This document shows positions 25,596-35,327 of a stretch of 64,000 bases of DNA, piece after piece. Location of the stretch: positions 1 through 64,000 of the forward strand of contig JAENZJ010000001.1 in NCBI GenBank assembly GCA_016841325.1. Direction: 5' to 3'. Numbering within the stretch: the first letter of the stretch is position 1; every line of letters starts with the position of its first letter. A program made the translations under genes and the position numbers. The notes beneath the pieces were generated by a model. It made no database searches. It was given only the letters and a program-made list of their open reading frames with translations, and was not told the DNA's origin. The stretch is from Thermincola carboxydiphila (GTDB taxonomy: Bacteria; Bacillota; Thermincolia; Thermincolales; UBA2595).

Positions 25596-26855
25596 TTGAA
25601 TGCTTCCGATTTGGAATCCAAGACAATGGTAGAACTGTATGAAATGGCCAAGAATCTGGAAATTCAGGGTTATTATAAGCTTCGCAAAAAGGAACTGATT
25701 TTTGAAATTGTTAAGGTCATGACCAGCAAGGACCAATCCACCCTGTTTGCTGAAGGGGTTTTGGAAATTCTCCCTGATGGCTACGGATTCCTTAGACCTT
25801 TCAGTTATGTTCCCAGCCAGGATGATATCTATGTTTCCCCATCTCAAATCAGGAGATTTGACTTAAGGACAGGGGACCTGGTCGGAGGACAGGTCAGGCC
25901 GCCGCGTGACAATGAACGGTATTTTGCACTGCTCAGGGTAGAATACATAAATAAAATCAGTATCAATGATGCTGTGAGAAGGATACATTTTGACGGGTTA
26001 ACACCTATATATCCCAACCAGCGAATTAACCTTGAAGTAGGACCTGAGATGGCAGTTACCAGGGTTATCGACCTGGTATCACCAATTGGGAAAGGCCAGA
26101 GGGGCCTGATCGTATCCCCGCCTAAAGCCGGCAAGACAGTTCTTCTCAAACAGATTGCCAACAGTATTACAACAAATTATCCTGAAATTTATCTTATGGT
26201 ATTACTGATAGATGAAAGGCCTGAAGAGGTTACCGACATGCAGAGGTCAGTTAAGGGTGAGGTAATCAGTTCTACCTTTGACGAACCGGCCGAGAACCAT
26301 GTTAAAGTGGCCGAAATGGTTCTGGAGCGGGCCAAGAGGCTGGTGGAACATAAAAAAGATGTGGTCATCCTGCTTGACAGTATCACCAGGCTGGCCAGGG
26401 CATATAACCTGGTTGAGCCAACCAGCGGCAGGACATTGTCAGGTGGTGTGGACCCCAGCGCCCTGCATAAACCGAAACGGTTTTTTGGCGCTGCCCGGAA
26501 CATTGAAGAGGGAGGCAGCCTGACAATATTGGCGACCGCCCTTGTAGAAACAGGCAGCCGCATGGATGATGTTATTTTCGAGGAGTTTAAAGGCACGGGT
26601 AATATGGAGCTGATTCTTGACCGGAAACTGGCTGACCGCAGGCTGTTCCCTGCAATTGACATCAAGCGTTCCGGCACCCGTAAGGAGGAATTGCTTTTAA
26701 GCAAGGAAGAGATGGAACTGATGTGGAACCTGCGCAAAACCTTCAACCAGTCTACTACTACAGAGGCCATTGAAGTCCTTATGGAGATTCTGAAAAAGAC
26801 AAAATCAAACAGAGAGTTGATGCTAAAGACCCTGGATTTTTGCAGGGCGATGTAA
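25596..26855 (+). CDS. rho: Transcription termination factor Rho
   Basis: A 419-residue hexameric RNA helicase: Rho_N helical domain ([19 protein letters not shown]), a cold-shock-like RNA-binding domain ([17 protein letters not shown]), the Walker [19 protein letters not shown], Walker [17 protein letters not shown] and the Q/R-loop region [24 protein letters not shown] start after AGGAGGG. The glpX-rho-rpmE order is conserved. Confidence 0.97.
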   Translation: MNASDLESKTMVELYEMAKNLEIQGYYKLRKKELIFEIVKVMTSKDQSTLFAEGVLEILPDGYGFLRPFSYVPSQDDIYVSPSQIRRFDLRTGDLVGGQVRPPRDNERYFALLRVEYINKISINDAVRRIHFDGLTPIYPNQRINLEVGPEMAVTRVIDLVSPIGKGQRGLIVSPPKAGKTVLLKQIANSITTNYPEIYLMVLLIDERPEEVTDMQRSVKGEVISSTFDEPAENHVKVAEMVLERAKRLVEHKKDVVILLDSITRLARAYNLVEPTSGRTLSGGVDPSALHKPKRFFGAARNIEEGGSLTILATALVETGSRMDDVIFEEFKGTGNMELILDRKLADRRLFPAIDIKRSGTRKEELLLSKEEMELMWNLRKTFNQSTTTEAIEVLMEILKKTKSNRELMLKTLDFCRAM

Positions 26856-26857
26856 GG

Positions 26858-26889
26858 AAAAAGGACTGACAGCCGGTCAGTCCTTTTTT
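26858..26889 (+). terminator. Intrinsic terminator after rho
   Basis: AAAAAGGACTGAC (26858-26870) pairs with GTCAGTCCTTTTTT (26876-26889). The symmetrical A and T tracts would also work on the other strand. Confidence 0.88.
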
Positions 26890-26957
26890 AGTGTTTAAAA
26901 AACAATAATGAAGGGAAAAATAGGGGGGAAAATGTTTTTTTTGGGGAGGAAGAAAAG

Positions 26958-27794
26958 GTGACTATTACAAAGATACATAAAGTATTGGCGGCAGTATTGC
27001 TGGCAGTAATACTGACATGCTCAGCCGGGTACGGTTCCGTGGCCGGAGAAGAGAATGTAAAGGATAAGGTGCGGGAAGAAACCATCAACTATACAGTTAA
27101 AAAAGGAGACTGCCTCTGGTCCCTGGCCAAGCAGTACCGTGTGGCGGTAAGCCTGCTGGCTTATGCCAACGGGCTGGACCCGGAAGGGTTCCTTTATGAG
27201 GGTGACCGGATATCTATTCCGGCAGGTGATACCATCACATATACCGTTAACCCCGGGGATACCCTATGGGGAATTTCCCGTAAATTCGGGTTATCCATGG
27301 CTGAGCTGGCAGAGAAAAACGCGCTAGGCCCTGCTGAACTTCTGCCGGCAGGACAAAAACTGGTTCTTCCGGCTGCTGCTCCGGTAATTGAAGCTATCAC
27401 TGATAATAGCAAGGCAAAGATTCCGTTATTAACTAACTGGCCTGTCAAAGGTGTTGTTTCCTCACCCTTTGGGATGAGAAATGGCCGGATGCATGAGGGG
27501 ACAGATATCGCAGCAGAATGGGGAAGCCCGATCAGGGCAGTGGCTGATGGTAAGGTAGTCTTTTCGGGTAACCGGGGAGACTACGGCAAGGCTGTAATCA
27601 TAGACCATGGGAACGGGTTCCGCAGTCTGTACGGACATGCCTCCAGCCTGGAAGTAAGTGCCGGTAACCGGGTCCGCCAGGGTGATGTGATTGCCCGGGT
27701 TGGCAGTACCGGACGTTCCACGGGGCCGCACCTCCACCTGGAGCTGTTATACCGGGGTACCCCTTATGATCCGGAACGTTATCTGCCTGATTAA
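26958..27794 (+). CDS. Secreted M23 peptidase with two LysM domains
   Basis: A 278-residue exported protein: a signal peptide (VLAAVLLAVILTCSAGYGS), LysM 1 at about residues 48-90 (YTVKKGDCLWSLAKQYR), LysM 2 at about 95-140 (YTVNPGDTLWGISRKFG), then a LytM/M23 domain with zinc ligands in GMRNGRMHEGTDIAAEWG and GPHLHLEL. Such enzymes cut peptide cross-bridges of peptidoglycan, often in sporulation or cell separation. GTG start after GGGGAGGAAG. Both HxxxD and HxH zinc sites are intact, so it should be active. Confidence 0.92.
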   Translation: MTITKIHKVLAAVLLAVILTCSAGYGSVAGEENVKDKVREETINYTVKKGDCLWSLAKQYRVAVSLLAYANGLDPEGFLYEGDRISIPAGDTITYTVNPGDTLWGISRKFGLSMAELAEKNALGPAELLPAGQKLVLPAAAPVIEAITDNSKAKIPLLTNWPVKGVVSSPFGMRNGRMHEGTDIAAEWGSPIRAVADGKVVFSGNRGDYGKAVIIDHGNGFRSLYGHASSLEVSAGNRVRQGDVIARVGSTGRSTGPHLHLELLYRGTPYDPERYLPD

Positions 27795-27886
27795 GTGTAA
27801 TAAGATAACTGGGAGCTTTTTTCAAATTTATAAGCCTATAAGACTACATGACCTATATGATTAATAATTCGTATAGGTCTGTTTAT

Positions 27887-27915
27887 TTGCTCAAACCCGG
27901 ATATTACGATATAAT
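27887..27915 (+). promoter_or_regulatory. Sigma-A promoter before the radical SAM gene
   Basis: TTGCTC (27887-27892), 17-base spacer, TATAAT (27910-27915). Confidence 0.65.
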
Positions 27916-27981
27916 ACAGCTGTAAACGTTCTGTGAGGACCGGAACGCAGGTTATGTCGGGCTGAACTGAGGAGAATGGCG

Positions 27982-29244
27982 ATGTTTCAGTTACTGTATG
28001 CAGACAGCAAAGGCAGGATGTATGACCACCCTGAGGCTTTGGCTGTGGGACGTACCGGGGGATTGTTTGCCGGGCTTGAGGAAGAGGAGATGATGCCTCT
28101 GCCTGAAGGGGCGTCGCTGGTTATGGTGCCTGGAGGGGTGCCGGTAGCTATAGGAGCAGGCGGAAGTTTCACCCAGGTGACCTCAGGGCCTGGCGGGGAT
28201 TCCTGTTTTGCTGTCGGGGCCCTGCTGCCCCAGGGTTATGCCAGGACACTGCTGCCGGCATACCGGCGCACGGACAGGCAGCCTCTGCCCCTGTTTGGCT
28301 ATGCCGCGGTGGGCTGGAAGGGGGGCCGGGTCTATGTTGCTGCGGTGCAAACCGATGCCCCGGAAAAATGGAGTCCTTCCAATTACGGGACCCCTGAGCT
28401 GCCGGGTCTGGTTTATGATATGCTGGACCGGCAGGGGAGTAACAGGATTATTAACCAATTGGCTAAGTGTGCCCTGGAATACCAGTGTTTTACCGCCCAG
28501 AACATTTTCTACCGGAGGTGGGAAGGGGGTATTCCGGTATCACCGGCATGTAATGCCCGCTGCCTTGGCTGCATATCCCTGCAGCCTGCAGAGTGCTGCC
28601 CGTCACCCCAGAGCAGGATAGGTTTTATTCCCGAGGTTTGGGAAGTGACTGACATTGCGGTCCCGCACCTAACGGAGGCGGATGATGCCATCATCAGCTT
28701 CGGACAGGGCTGTGAGGGAGAACCTTCCCTGCAGGCGCCGCTGATATCGGAAGCAATAAGGATTATTCGCCGCCAGACAGGGGCAGGGACTATTAATATG
28801 AACACAAATGCAGGCAACACTGCCGGGATCAGGGAAATCTGCTCTGCCGGAATTGACTCACTGAGGGTGAGTACCCTCAGCGCCCGTGAAGAAACCTATA
28901 CGGCCTATTATGCCCCCACAAATTACCGGTGGCAGGATGTGGCTGACTCTATTGCCTTTGCCAGGGACAAAGGTCTCTATGTATCCCTTAACCTGCTCAC
29001 ATTTCCGGGCCTTACCGATCAGCCGGAAGAGGCTGAGGCTTTGGCTGAATTCATCGGGAAACTTGGCATAAATATGGTTCAGATACGTAACCTCAATATT
29101 GACCCTGACTTCCTGTCTTCCAGAGTCCCCCTGACCTCTCAGGAAGTAATGGGTATTAATAATTTTATTGATTTTCTGAGAAAAGAGCTGCCAGGGCTGG
29201 AAATTGGCAACTATTCCCGCCCGGTGCGAAATAATGATATTTGA
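27982..29244 (+). CDS. Radical SAM protein of unknown specificity
   Basis: About 420 residues. The N-terminal 170 residues resemble no domain I can name. The radical SAM domain starts at PACNARCLGC (CX3CX2C cluster, about residue 190) and keeps the GE-like segment FGQGCEGEPSLQ and the barrel strand motifs NMNTNAGNT and LRVSTLSAREETYTAYY. The C-terminal part (VQIRNLNIDPDF) looks like a metal-cluster or substrate end. ATG 27982 is chosen because GAGGAG lies seven bases before it. It has its own promoter and precedes rpmE, a place often occupied by this kind of gene in Clostridia. Substrate unknown. Confidence 0.85.
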   Translation: MFQLLYADSKGRMYDHPEALAVGRTGGLFAGLEEEEMMPLPEGASLVMVPGGVPVAIGAGGSFTQVTSGPGGDSCFAVGALLPQGYARTLLPAYRRTDRQPLPLFGYAAVGWKGGRVYVAAVQTDAPEKWSPSNYGTPELPGLVYDMLDRQGSNRIINQLAKCALEYQCFTAQNIFYRRWEGGIPVSPACNARCLGCISLQPAECCPSPQSRIGFIPEVWEVTDIAVPHLTEADDAIISFGQGCEGEPSLQAPLISEAIRIIRRQTGAGTINMNTNAGNTAGIREICSAGIDSLRVSTLSAREETYTAYYAPTNYRWQDVADSIAFARDKGLYVSLNLLTFPGLTDQPEEAEALAEFIGKLGINMVQIRNLNIDPDFLSSRVPLTSQEVMGINNFIDFLRKELPGLEIGNYSRPVRNNDI

Positions 29245-29255
29245 AATGAAAACGG

Positions 29256-29284
29256 TTGCATCCCCATAAGCCGTATGTTATAAT
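29256..29284 (+). promoter_or_regulatory. Sigma-A promoter of rpmE
   Basis: TTGCAT (29256-29261), 17-base spacer, TATAAT (29279-29284), about 50 bases before rpmE. Confidence 0.7.
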
Positions 29285-29332
29285 AATAAAAGTTGACAAT
29301 TGGTGATATTTCCAGAAAAGAGGTGAAGGGCC

Positions 29333-29530
29333 ATGAAAAAGGACATTCATCCGAAGTACGGTTCAACTATGGTAACCTGTGCTTGTGGTGAGACTTTTGA
29401 GTCAGGATCAACTAAAAAGGATTTAAAGGTGGAGATTTGCTCCAAATGCCATCCTTTCTTCACAGGAAAGCAAAAATTTGTTGATACCAGTGGCCGTGTG
29501 GATAAATTCAAGAAAAAATACGGGATGTAA
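29333..29530 (+). CDS. rpmE: 50S ribosomal protein L31 (zinc-binding form)
   Basis: A 65-residue L31 with the CxC ... CxxC zinc site (TCACGETF and [10 protein letters not shown]). This is the C+ type, as opposed to zinc-free YtiA forms. It bridges the ribosomal subunits. AGGTG precedes the ATG. Found after rho as in Bacillus, with the M23 and radical SAM genes interposed. Confidence 0.97.
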   Translation: MKKDIHPKYGSTMVTCACGETFESGSTKKDLKVEICSKCHPFFTGKQKFVDTSGRVDKFKKKYGM

Positions 29531-29534
29531 TCAT

Positions 29535-29560
29535 AGCAGAGCACCGGCTCTGCTCTTTTA
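29535..29560 (+). terminator. Intrinsic terminator after rpmE
   Basis: AGCAGAGC (29535-29542) pairs with GCTCTGCT (29547-29554), followed by CTTTTA. Confidence 0.7.
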
Positions 29561-29615
29561 ATATGATAAAATCCTATTGGAGGCGCTATTTTATTAAGCA
29601 GGGGAGTTGTCTTAG

Positions 29616-30530
29616 TTGAGTGACAAAGTGACATATGGAGGCCAGGCAGTTATTGAGGGTGTGATGATGCGCGGCCGTGACAATGTGGCTATAGCGGTCA
29701 GAAAACCTGACAATGAAATTATAGTGGAAAAGCGTCCGGTTAATTCTATAACCAAAAAGCTGCCGTTTCTCAAGCTCCCTTTTCTCAGGGGGACAGTATC
29801 GCTGTTTGAGTCCCTGATTATAGGCATACAGGCCCTGACCTTTTCTGCCAGCCAGGCAGCCGAAGATGAAGAAGAACAGCTCAGCCCGTGGGAAATGACC
29901 CTGACCATAGGTGTGGCGGTAATTCTGGGAATACTGCTTTTCATTGTTACCCCGACAAGTGCTGCCAGGCTTTTATATGTTTTGGAGAGCAATGTCCTGA
30001 TCAACTTCCTTGAAGGCCTTTTGCGGATTGGGATTTTTTTGGTTTACGTCCTGGCTATTTCACGTATGAAGGATATCCAGCGGGTTTTTCAGTATCATGG
30101 CGCCGAGCATAAAGTCATCAGCACACATGAAGCCAATGAGGAGCTGACAGTGGAAAACGCACGGAAATATTCCCAGCTGCACCCGAGGTGTGGGACCAGT
30201 TTTCTTCTGATTGTGATGGTTATTATGGTATTTGTGTTCAGCTTTTTGGGTAAACAGGATCTGGTGATGCGGATAGCATCAAGGATTGCCCTGTTACCGG
30301 TAGTGGCCGGTATTTCATATGAGGTTCTAAAGCTGTCGGGCAAATACTGCAACTCCCCATTGGTGAAAATTTTCATTACTCCGGGGCTGTGGCTGCAGAA
30401 ACTTACTACCAGGGAGCCGGACGACAGCCAGATTGAGGTAGCCATTGCCTCACTAAAATCAGTACTGGCAAGGGAGGAAGCGTCAGCCGGGGAAACATCC
30501 GTGGTAGAACGGCTGGAGGCTTCACGGTAA
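29616..30530 (+). CDS. DUF1385 (YqhQ-like) membrane protein
   Basis: A 304-residue protein opening with the family signature VTYGGQAVIEGVMMRG, followed by LRGTVSLFESLIIGIQAL, two pairs of membrane helices, and the conserved central YHGAEHKVISTHE and HPRCGTSF motifs. Histidine and cysteine conservation hints at metal binding. The function is unknown. TTG start 29616. The rpmE-DUF1385-prfA-prmC order is typical of Clostridia, so a translation-related or housekeeping membrane role is possible. Confidence 0.88.
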   Translation: MSDKVTYGGQAVIEGVMMRGRDNVAIAVRKPDNEIIVEKRPVNSITKKLPFLKLPFLRGTVSLFESLIIGIQALTFSASQAAEDEEEQLSPWEMTLTIGVAVILGILLFIVTPTSAARLLYVLESNVLINFLEGLLRIGIFLVYVLAISRMKDIQRVFQYHGAEHKVISTHEANEELTVENARKYSQLHPRCGTSFLLIVMVIMVFVFSFLGKQDLVMRIASRIALLPVVAGISYEVLKLSGKYCNSPLVKIFITPGLWLQKLTTREPDDSQIEVAIASLKSVLAREEASAGETSVVERLEASR

Positions 30531-30606
30531 AGGCATTTGCGGTAAAAGTATTTAATATAATACGTAGTAATACTATTTAATATAATTCAATTCAGAGGTG
30601 TGAGAA

Positions 30607-31674
30607 ATGTTTGATAAATTACAGGCCCTTGAAGATAAGTACGAGGAACTTGGCAGCCTGCTGAGCAACCCCGATGTTATCGCAAATCAGGCCGAATGGC
30701 AGAAGCATGCCAAGGCACATGCTTCGATGACAGATGTCGTTACAGCCTACCGGGAGTACCGGGAGACCCTCCGGGGCATTGATGAAGCCAGGGAGATGCT
30801 TGAGGACAAACTGGAAGAAGACTTCAGGGAAATGGTCGAGCTGGAGCTGGAGGAGCTAAAAGACAAAAAAGAAAAGCTGGAGAACAAGCTTAAAATACTT
30901 TTACTGCCCAAGGACCCCAATGATGAAAAAAACGTAATCATGGAAATCAGGGGCGGCGCCGGTGGTGAGGAGGCGGCCCTTTTTGCCGGGGAGCTGTTCA
31001 GGATGTACAGCAGGTATGCTGAAGTGAGGGGCTGGAAGACAGAGATCCTAAGTTCCAATGCCACCGATATCGGGGGCTTTAAGGAAATTGCCTTCCTCAT
31101 TGAGGGCCAGGGAGCTTACAGCAGGCTTAAATTTGAAAGCGGAGTGCACCGGGTGCAGAGAGTGCCGACTACCGAGTCGTCGGGGCGGATTCATACCTCA
31201 ACTGTTACGGTTGCGGTTCTTCCGGAAGCGGAAGAAGTTGATATAGCAATAGACCCCAATGACCTGAGGATAGATGTATTTTGTTCCAGCGGCCCGGGCG
31301 GCCAGTCTGTGAATACAACCCAGTCTGCAGTCAGGGTTACGCATATCCCCAGTGGTATTGTGGTATCCTGCCAGGATGAGAAATCACAGCACAAGAACAA
31401 GGATAAGGCTATGCGCGTCTTAAGGGCCAGGCTTCTTGACAAGGCCCGGGAGGAGCAGGATGCTCAGCTTGCCAGTACCAGGAAGAATCAGGTGGGTACA
31501 GGTGACCGCAGTGAAAGGATCAGGACTTATAATTATCCTCAGGGCCGGGTTACCGACCACCGGATAGGCCTGACCCTGCATAAGCTGGACCAGGTGCTTG
31601 AAGGAAATATTGATGAGATTATAGAAGCTTTAATCACAACTGATCAGGCGGAAAAATTAAAGCAGGTGGAATAA
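30607..31674 (+). CDS. prfA: Peptide chain release factor 1
   Basis: A 355-residue class I release factor recognising UAA and UAG. The codon-reading PxT motif is in [17 protein letters not shown] (PTT variant region) and the catalytic GGQ in [18 protein letters not shown]. Full length. It lies two bases upstream of prmC, the methyltransferase that modifies the GGQ glutamine, a classic pairing. Confidence 0.97.
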   Translation: MFDKLQALEDKYEELGSLLSNPDVIANQAEWQKHAKAHASMTDVVTAYREYRETLRGIDEAREMLEDKLEEDFREMVELELEELKDKKEKLENKLKILLLPKDPNDEKNVIMEIRGGAGGEEAALFAGELFRMYSRYAEVRGWKTEILSSNATDIGGFKEIAFLIEGQGAYSRLKFESGVHRVQRVPTTESSGRIHTSTVTVAVLPEAEEVDIAIDPNDLRIDVFCSSGPGGQSVNTTQSAVRVTHIPSGIVVSCQDEKSQHKNKDKAMRVLRARLLDKAREEQDAQLASTRKNQVGTGDRSERIRTYNYPQGRVTDHRIGLTLHKLDQVLEGNIDEIIEALITTDQAEKLKQVE

Positions 31675-31676
31675 TT

Positions 31677-32534
31677 ATGCCAACAGTAAGGGAGGCTTTG
31701 GCTGAGGCGGCTGAGGTCCTGCGCAGCAGCGGGATCGAAACGGCCCGCCTGGATGCCGAGGTCCTGCTGGCATTTGTGCTCAAGGTATCAAGGACAGACC
31801 TTTATGTCAGAAACGACCGGGTTATTCCGAATAATAAATTAGAGGAATTTTTTACGGCTGTTACCAGGCGTTCGTGCCGGGAACCGGCTGCTTACATAAC
31901 AGGGGAAAAGGAATTTATGTCCCTGTCGTTTCTGGTTAACCGGAATGTGCTTATTCCCAGGCCTGAAACTGAGGTCCTGGTCGAATGGGTTATTGAACGT
32001 GCCGGAGACAGTCCGGTCATGGTAGATGTGGGGACAGGCAGCGGGGCCATTGCTGTCAGCCTTGCCAGGTATCTGCCCGGGGCCCGGGTATGGGCAGTTG
32101 ATATCTCAGGCGCCGCTTTGGAAGTGGCCAGAGAAAATGCTGCCAGGCTCGGTGTCGGGGACAGGATAAAATTCTTAAACAGCAGCCTGCTTGATGGTAT
32201 TCCGGCAGGGCTTCATGGCAAAGTTGACTGGATAATTGCCAACCTGCCTTATATTCCGACTGCAGAAGTGTCTCGGCTGCAGCCGGAGGTTTCTCAGTAT
32301 GAACCTCATACCGCACTGGATGGAGGGGGTGATGGCCTAAAATTGTACAGGAAACTCGTTATCCGGGCCTATGAAGTACTGGCAACTGGGGGATGGCTTT
32401 GCCTGGAGATGGGTACAGGTCAGACCGAAGGGCTGACGGCACTGCTGCCTGAACAGCGATGGGGGGAAGGCATTCAGGTATTAAAGGATTACGCTGGGCT
32501 TGACCGATTTATAGTGATCCGTAAGAAAACTTAA
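31677..32534 (+). CDS. prmC: Release factor glutamine methyltransferase
   Basis: A 285-residue enzyme with an N-terminal helical release-factor-binding domain, the SAM-binding motif I VDVGTGSGAIAVSLA and the catalytic segment ANLPYIP. Most PrmC proteins have NPPY there; the first proline is leucine here (codon CTG near 32243). It N5-methylates the glutamine of the GGQ loop of PrfA/PrfB. Immediately downstream of prfA and surely co-transcribed. Confidence 0.94.
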   Translation: MPTVREALAEAAEVLRSSGIETARLDAEVLLAFVLKVSRTDLYVRNDRVIPNNKLEEFFTAVTRRSCREPAAYITGEKEFMSLSFLVNRNVLIPRPETEVLVEWVIERAGDSPVMVDVGTGSGAIAVSLARYLPGARVWAVDISGAALEVARENAARLGVGDRIKFLNSSLLDGIPAGLHGKVDWIIANLPYIPTAEVSRLQPEVSQYEPHTALDGGGDGLKLYRKLVIRAYEVLATGGWLCLEMGTGQTEGLTALLPEQRWGEGIQVLKDYAGLDRFIVIRKKT

Positions 32535-32550
32535 GAAAAGAGGGTCGTTT

Positions 32551-33834
32551 ATGGAGAGCCAAGTACAGGCCTATATTGCTGTTGCTGTATTTTTGTTAAC
32601 CTATGCCCTGATTATCTCAGAAAAGATTCATCGTACCGTAGTAGCTTTATTGGGTGGTTTGCTGGTTATCTTCCTGGGGATCCTGGAACAGCATAAGGCT
32701 ATTGAAATGATCGACTTCAATACCCTGGGGCTGCTGACAGGAATGATGATTATTGTCGGTATTACCAAACGCACCGGGTTATTTGAGTTCCTGGCCATCA
32801 AGTCTGCCAAGTGGGCCAAAGGAGACCCGTGGAAGCTAATGCTTGCCCTGTCCACAATTACTGCCGTGGGGTCAGCATTTCTGGATAATGTGACTACAGT
32901 CCTGCTGATAGTACCGGTAACCTTCTCCATTACCCAGGAGCTGAAAATTAACCCCATTCCGTTTCTGATTACCGAAATCCTTGCCTCAAACATCGGCGGG
33001 ACGGCTACCCTTATCGGGGACCCGCCCAATATCATGATCGGGAGTCAGACACACCTAGGTTTTATGGATTTTGTTATCAATCTTACACCTCCCGTTATCG
33101 TAGTATACATATTAACAATGTTCTGCCTTAAGTTTATTTATGGCAAAAGGCTTAAAGTAGCTGATGAACTGAAGCAGAAGGTCATGGAGTTTGACGAGAA
33201 TGAGGCTATTAAGGATATTCCCCTGCTGAAAAAATGCCTTTTTGTGCTGGGCCTGACTATCCTGGGATTTATTCTCCACCAGTTTGTACATATGGAATCA
33301 GCGACAATAGCCCTGGGCGGCGGCACCCTGTTGATGCTGCTGTCAAAGATTAATCCGGAACATGTGCTGCACGAGGTGGAGTGGCCGGTAATCTTCTTCT
33401 TTATCGGGTTATTTATCCTGGTAGGAGGTCTTGAGGAAACAGGGATTATTGAGGCCATGGCTGTCAAATCCCTGGAGATAACAGGCGGGGAAATGGTATC
33501 AACCTCAATGATAATTCTGTGGCTGTCAGCAATAGCATCTGCCTTCGTAGATAACATCCCGTTTGTGGCTACCATGATTCCGTTGCTGAAGACAATGGGT
33601 GAACTGGGCGGGATGTCAAATATAGATCCGTTTTGGTGGTCTCTGGCCCTTGGCGCCTGCCTGGGCGGCAACGGGACCCTTATCGGGGCCTCGGCAAATG
33701 TCATTGTTGCCGGGATGGCCGAACACCGCAAGTATCCCATCTCTTTTGTGGGGTATATGAAAGTGGCTTTTCCCCTTATGATCATGTCAATAATCATCTC
33801 AAGTATCTATGTATATTTGCGGTATTTAATGTAA
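32551..33834 (+). CDS. ArsB/NhaD-family ion transporter, copy 1
   Basis: A 427-residue polytopic protein with 11-12 helices. It has the ArsB/NhaD/P-protein signatures: LTGMMIIVGITKRTGLFE, the DNVTTVLLIVPVTF half-helix, IGGTATLIGDPPNIMIGS, FVDNIPFVATMIPLL and GGNGTLIGASANVIVAGMA (the inverted second repeat). Such proteins exchange Na+ for H+, export arsenite or move carboxylates. Which ion is not decidable from sequence, and no arsR or arsA is present. It follows prmC by 16 bases and is followed by a close paralogue. Confidence 0.88.
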   Translation: MESQVQAYIAVAVFLLTYALIISEKIHRTVVALLGGLLVIFLGILEQHKAIEMIDFNTLGLLTGMMIIVGITKRTGLFEFLAIKSAKWAKGDPWKLMLALSTITAVGSAFLDNVTTVLLIVPVTFSITQELKINPIPFLITEILASNIGGTATLIGDPPNIMIGSQTHLGFMDFVINLTPPVIVVYILTMFCLKFIYGKRLKVADELKQKVMEFDENEAIKDIPLLKKCLFVLGLTILGFILHQFVHMESATIALGGGTLLMLLSKINPEHVLHEVEWPVIFFFIGLFILVGGLEETGIIEAMAVKSLEITGGEMVSTSMIILWLSAIASAFVDNIPFVATMIPLLKTMGELGGMSNIDPFWWSLALGACLGGNGTLIGASANVIVAGMAEHRKYPISFVGYMKVAFPLMIMSIIISSIYVYLRYLM

Positions 33835-33894
33835 AACTATAAGCAGGATAGCCGCGGACAGGTATTCCTAAGTTCAATATTAATGACGAATGAT

Positions 33895-33910
33895 TATCAA
33901 TTTATTGATA
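33895..33910. promoter_or_regulatory. 16-bp palindrome between the two ArsB/NhaD genes
   Basis: TATCAAT-TT-ATTGATA, a perfect inverted repeat 33 bases before the second transporter. It could be an operator allowing separate control of the second copy. Confidence 0.45.
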
Positions 33911-33942
33911 TATTTGCTTTTTCATTCTGAAAGGAGGCGCAT

Positions 33943-35220
33943 ATGGACGCGTATATTGCAGGAGCAGTCTTCCTGTTAACCTATGCTTTGATTATTTCTG
34001 AAAAAATTAACCGTACGGTTGTTGCCCTCATGGGGGGCATGATGGTAATTTTCCTTGGTATCCTGGAGCAGGAAAAGGCCATTGAAATGATTGATTTTAA
34101 CACCCTGGGGCTGCTTACAGGAATGATGATTATTGTTGGGATTACCAGGAAGACGGGAGTTTTTGAGTTTCTGGCGATAAAGTCAGCCAAATGGGCTGAA
34201 GGTGACCCCTGGAGACTGATGACGGCACTGGCCCTGATTACGGCTGTCGGGTCTGCTCTGCTGGACAATGTGACCACAGTTCTCCTGATAGTACCGGTAA
34301 CCTTCTCCATCACAGAGGAGCTGGAGATTAACCCGATTCCGTTTCTTGTTACTGAGATACTGGCCTCAAATATCGGGGGGACAGCGACCCTTATCGGGGA
34401 CCCGCCCAATATCATGATCGGCAGCCAGACCCACCTGGGTTTTATGGACTTCCTGGTAAACCTGGCACCGGTAGCTATAGTGGTCTATCTCCTGACAGTG
34501 TTTGCCCTGAAATTTATTTACGGTAAGAGGCTGCATGTCAAAGATGAATTGAAGCAAAAGGTTATGGGATTTGATGAACTCTCTGCAATCAAGGACTGGT
34601 TATTACTGAAAAAATGCTTATTTGTGCTGGGTTTAACCATCATAGGGTTTATCCTGCACCAGTTTATACATATGGAATCAGCCACAATTGCCCTGGGTGG
34701 CGGGGTGCTGCTGATGCTGCTGACCCGGATTGATCCCGAAAAGGTGCTGCACCAGGTGGAGTGGCCTGTAATCTTCTTTTTCATCGGGCTGTTTATCCTG
34801 GTTGGCGGTCTGGAGGAAACCGGGATAATTCACGGTTTGGCGGAAAAGTCCCTGGAAATTACCGGGGGAGAGATGCTGTCCACATCGATGATTATCCTGT
34901 GGTTGTCAGCTATCGCTTCGGCTTTTGTGGACAATATTCCATTTGTGGCCACAATGATACCCCTGCTGCATACCATGAGTGAATTAGGCGGGCTGGGGAA
35001 CATTGATCCCCTGTGGTGGTCCCTGGCTTTGGGAGCCTGCCTGGGAGGCAACGGGACCCTCATCGGGGCATCGGCAAATGTCATTGTTGCCGGGATGGCT
35101 GAGGGCCACAAATATCCCATATCATTTGTGGGTTTTATGAAAGTGGCTTTTCCCTTGATGATAATGTCCATTATCGTTTCGACCGGATATGTGTATCTGC
35201 GTTACTTTGTTCTGGTTTAA
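33943..35220 (+). CDS. ArsB/NhaD-family ion transporter, copy 2
   Basis: A 425-residue protein that matches copy 1 through nearly its whole length (the same DNVTTVLLIVPVTF, TLIGDPPNIMIGSQTHLGF and FVDNIPFVATMIPLL segments, with long identical DNA runs). Differences cluster in the loop around residues 200-220 and at the termini. AAGGAGGCG precedes the ATG, and a 108-base spacer with a palindrome separates the copies, so they may be expressed independently. A tandem duplication followed by divergence is the simplest reading. Confidence 0.88.
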   Translation: MDAYIAGAVFLLTYALIISEKINRTVVALMGGMMVIFLGILEQEKAIEMIDFNTLGLLTGMMIIVGITRKTGVFEFLAIKSAKWAEGDPWRLMTALALITAVGSALLDNVTTVLLIVPVTFSITEELEINPIPFLVTEILASNIGGTATLIGDPPNIMIGSQTHLGFMDFLVNLAPVAIVVYLLTVFALKFIYGKRLHVKDELKQKVMGFDELSAIKDWLLLKKCLFVLGLTIIGFILHQFIHMESATIALGGGVLLMLLTRIDPEKVLHQVEWPVIFFFIGLFILVGGLEETGIIHGLAEKSLEITGGEMLSTSMIILWLSAIASAFVDNIPFVATMIPLLHTMSELGGLGNIDPLWWSLALGACLGGNGTLIGASANVIVAGMAEGHKYPISFVGFMKVAFPLMIMSIIVSTGYVYLRYFVLV

Positions 35221-35223
35221 AGG

Positions 35224-35262
35224 CAGGGGGAATTCTTCAGAATTCCCCCTGTTTAAACTTTA
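35224..35262 (+). terminator. Intrinsic terminator after the transporter pair
   Basis: A perfect 13-bp stem, CAGGGGGAATTCT (35224-35236) with AGAATTCCCCCTG (35239-35251), followed by TTTAAACTTT. Confidence 0.8.
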
Positions 35263-35327
35263 GATGACCGGCAGAGACTACCGGTAAAGACTACCGGCAG
35301 AGTTCCGGCAGAGAGGTGTACCCTGAA

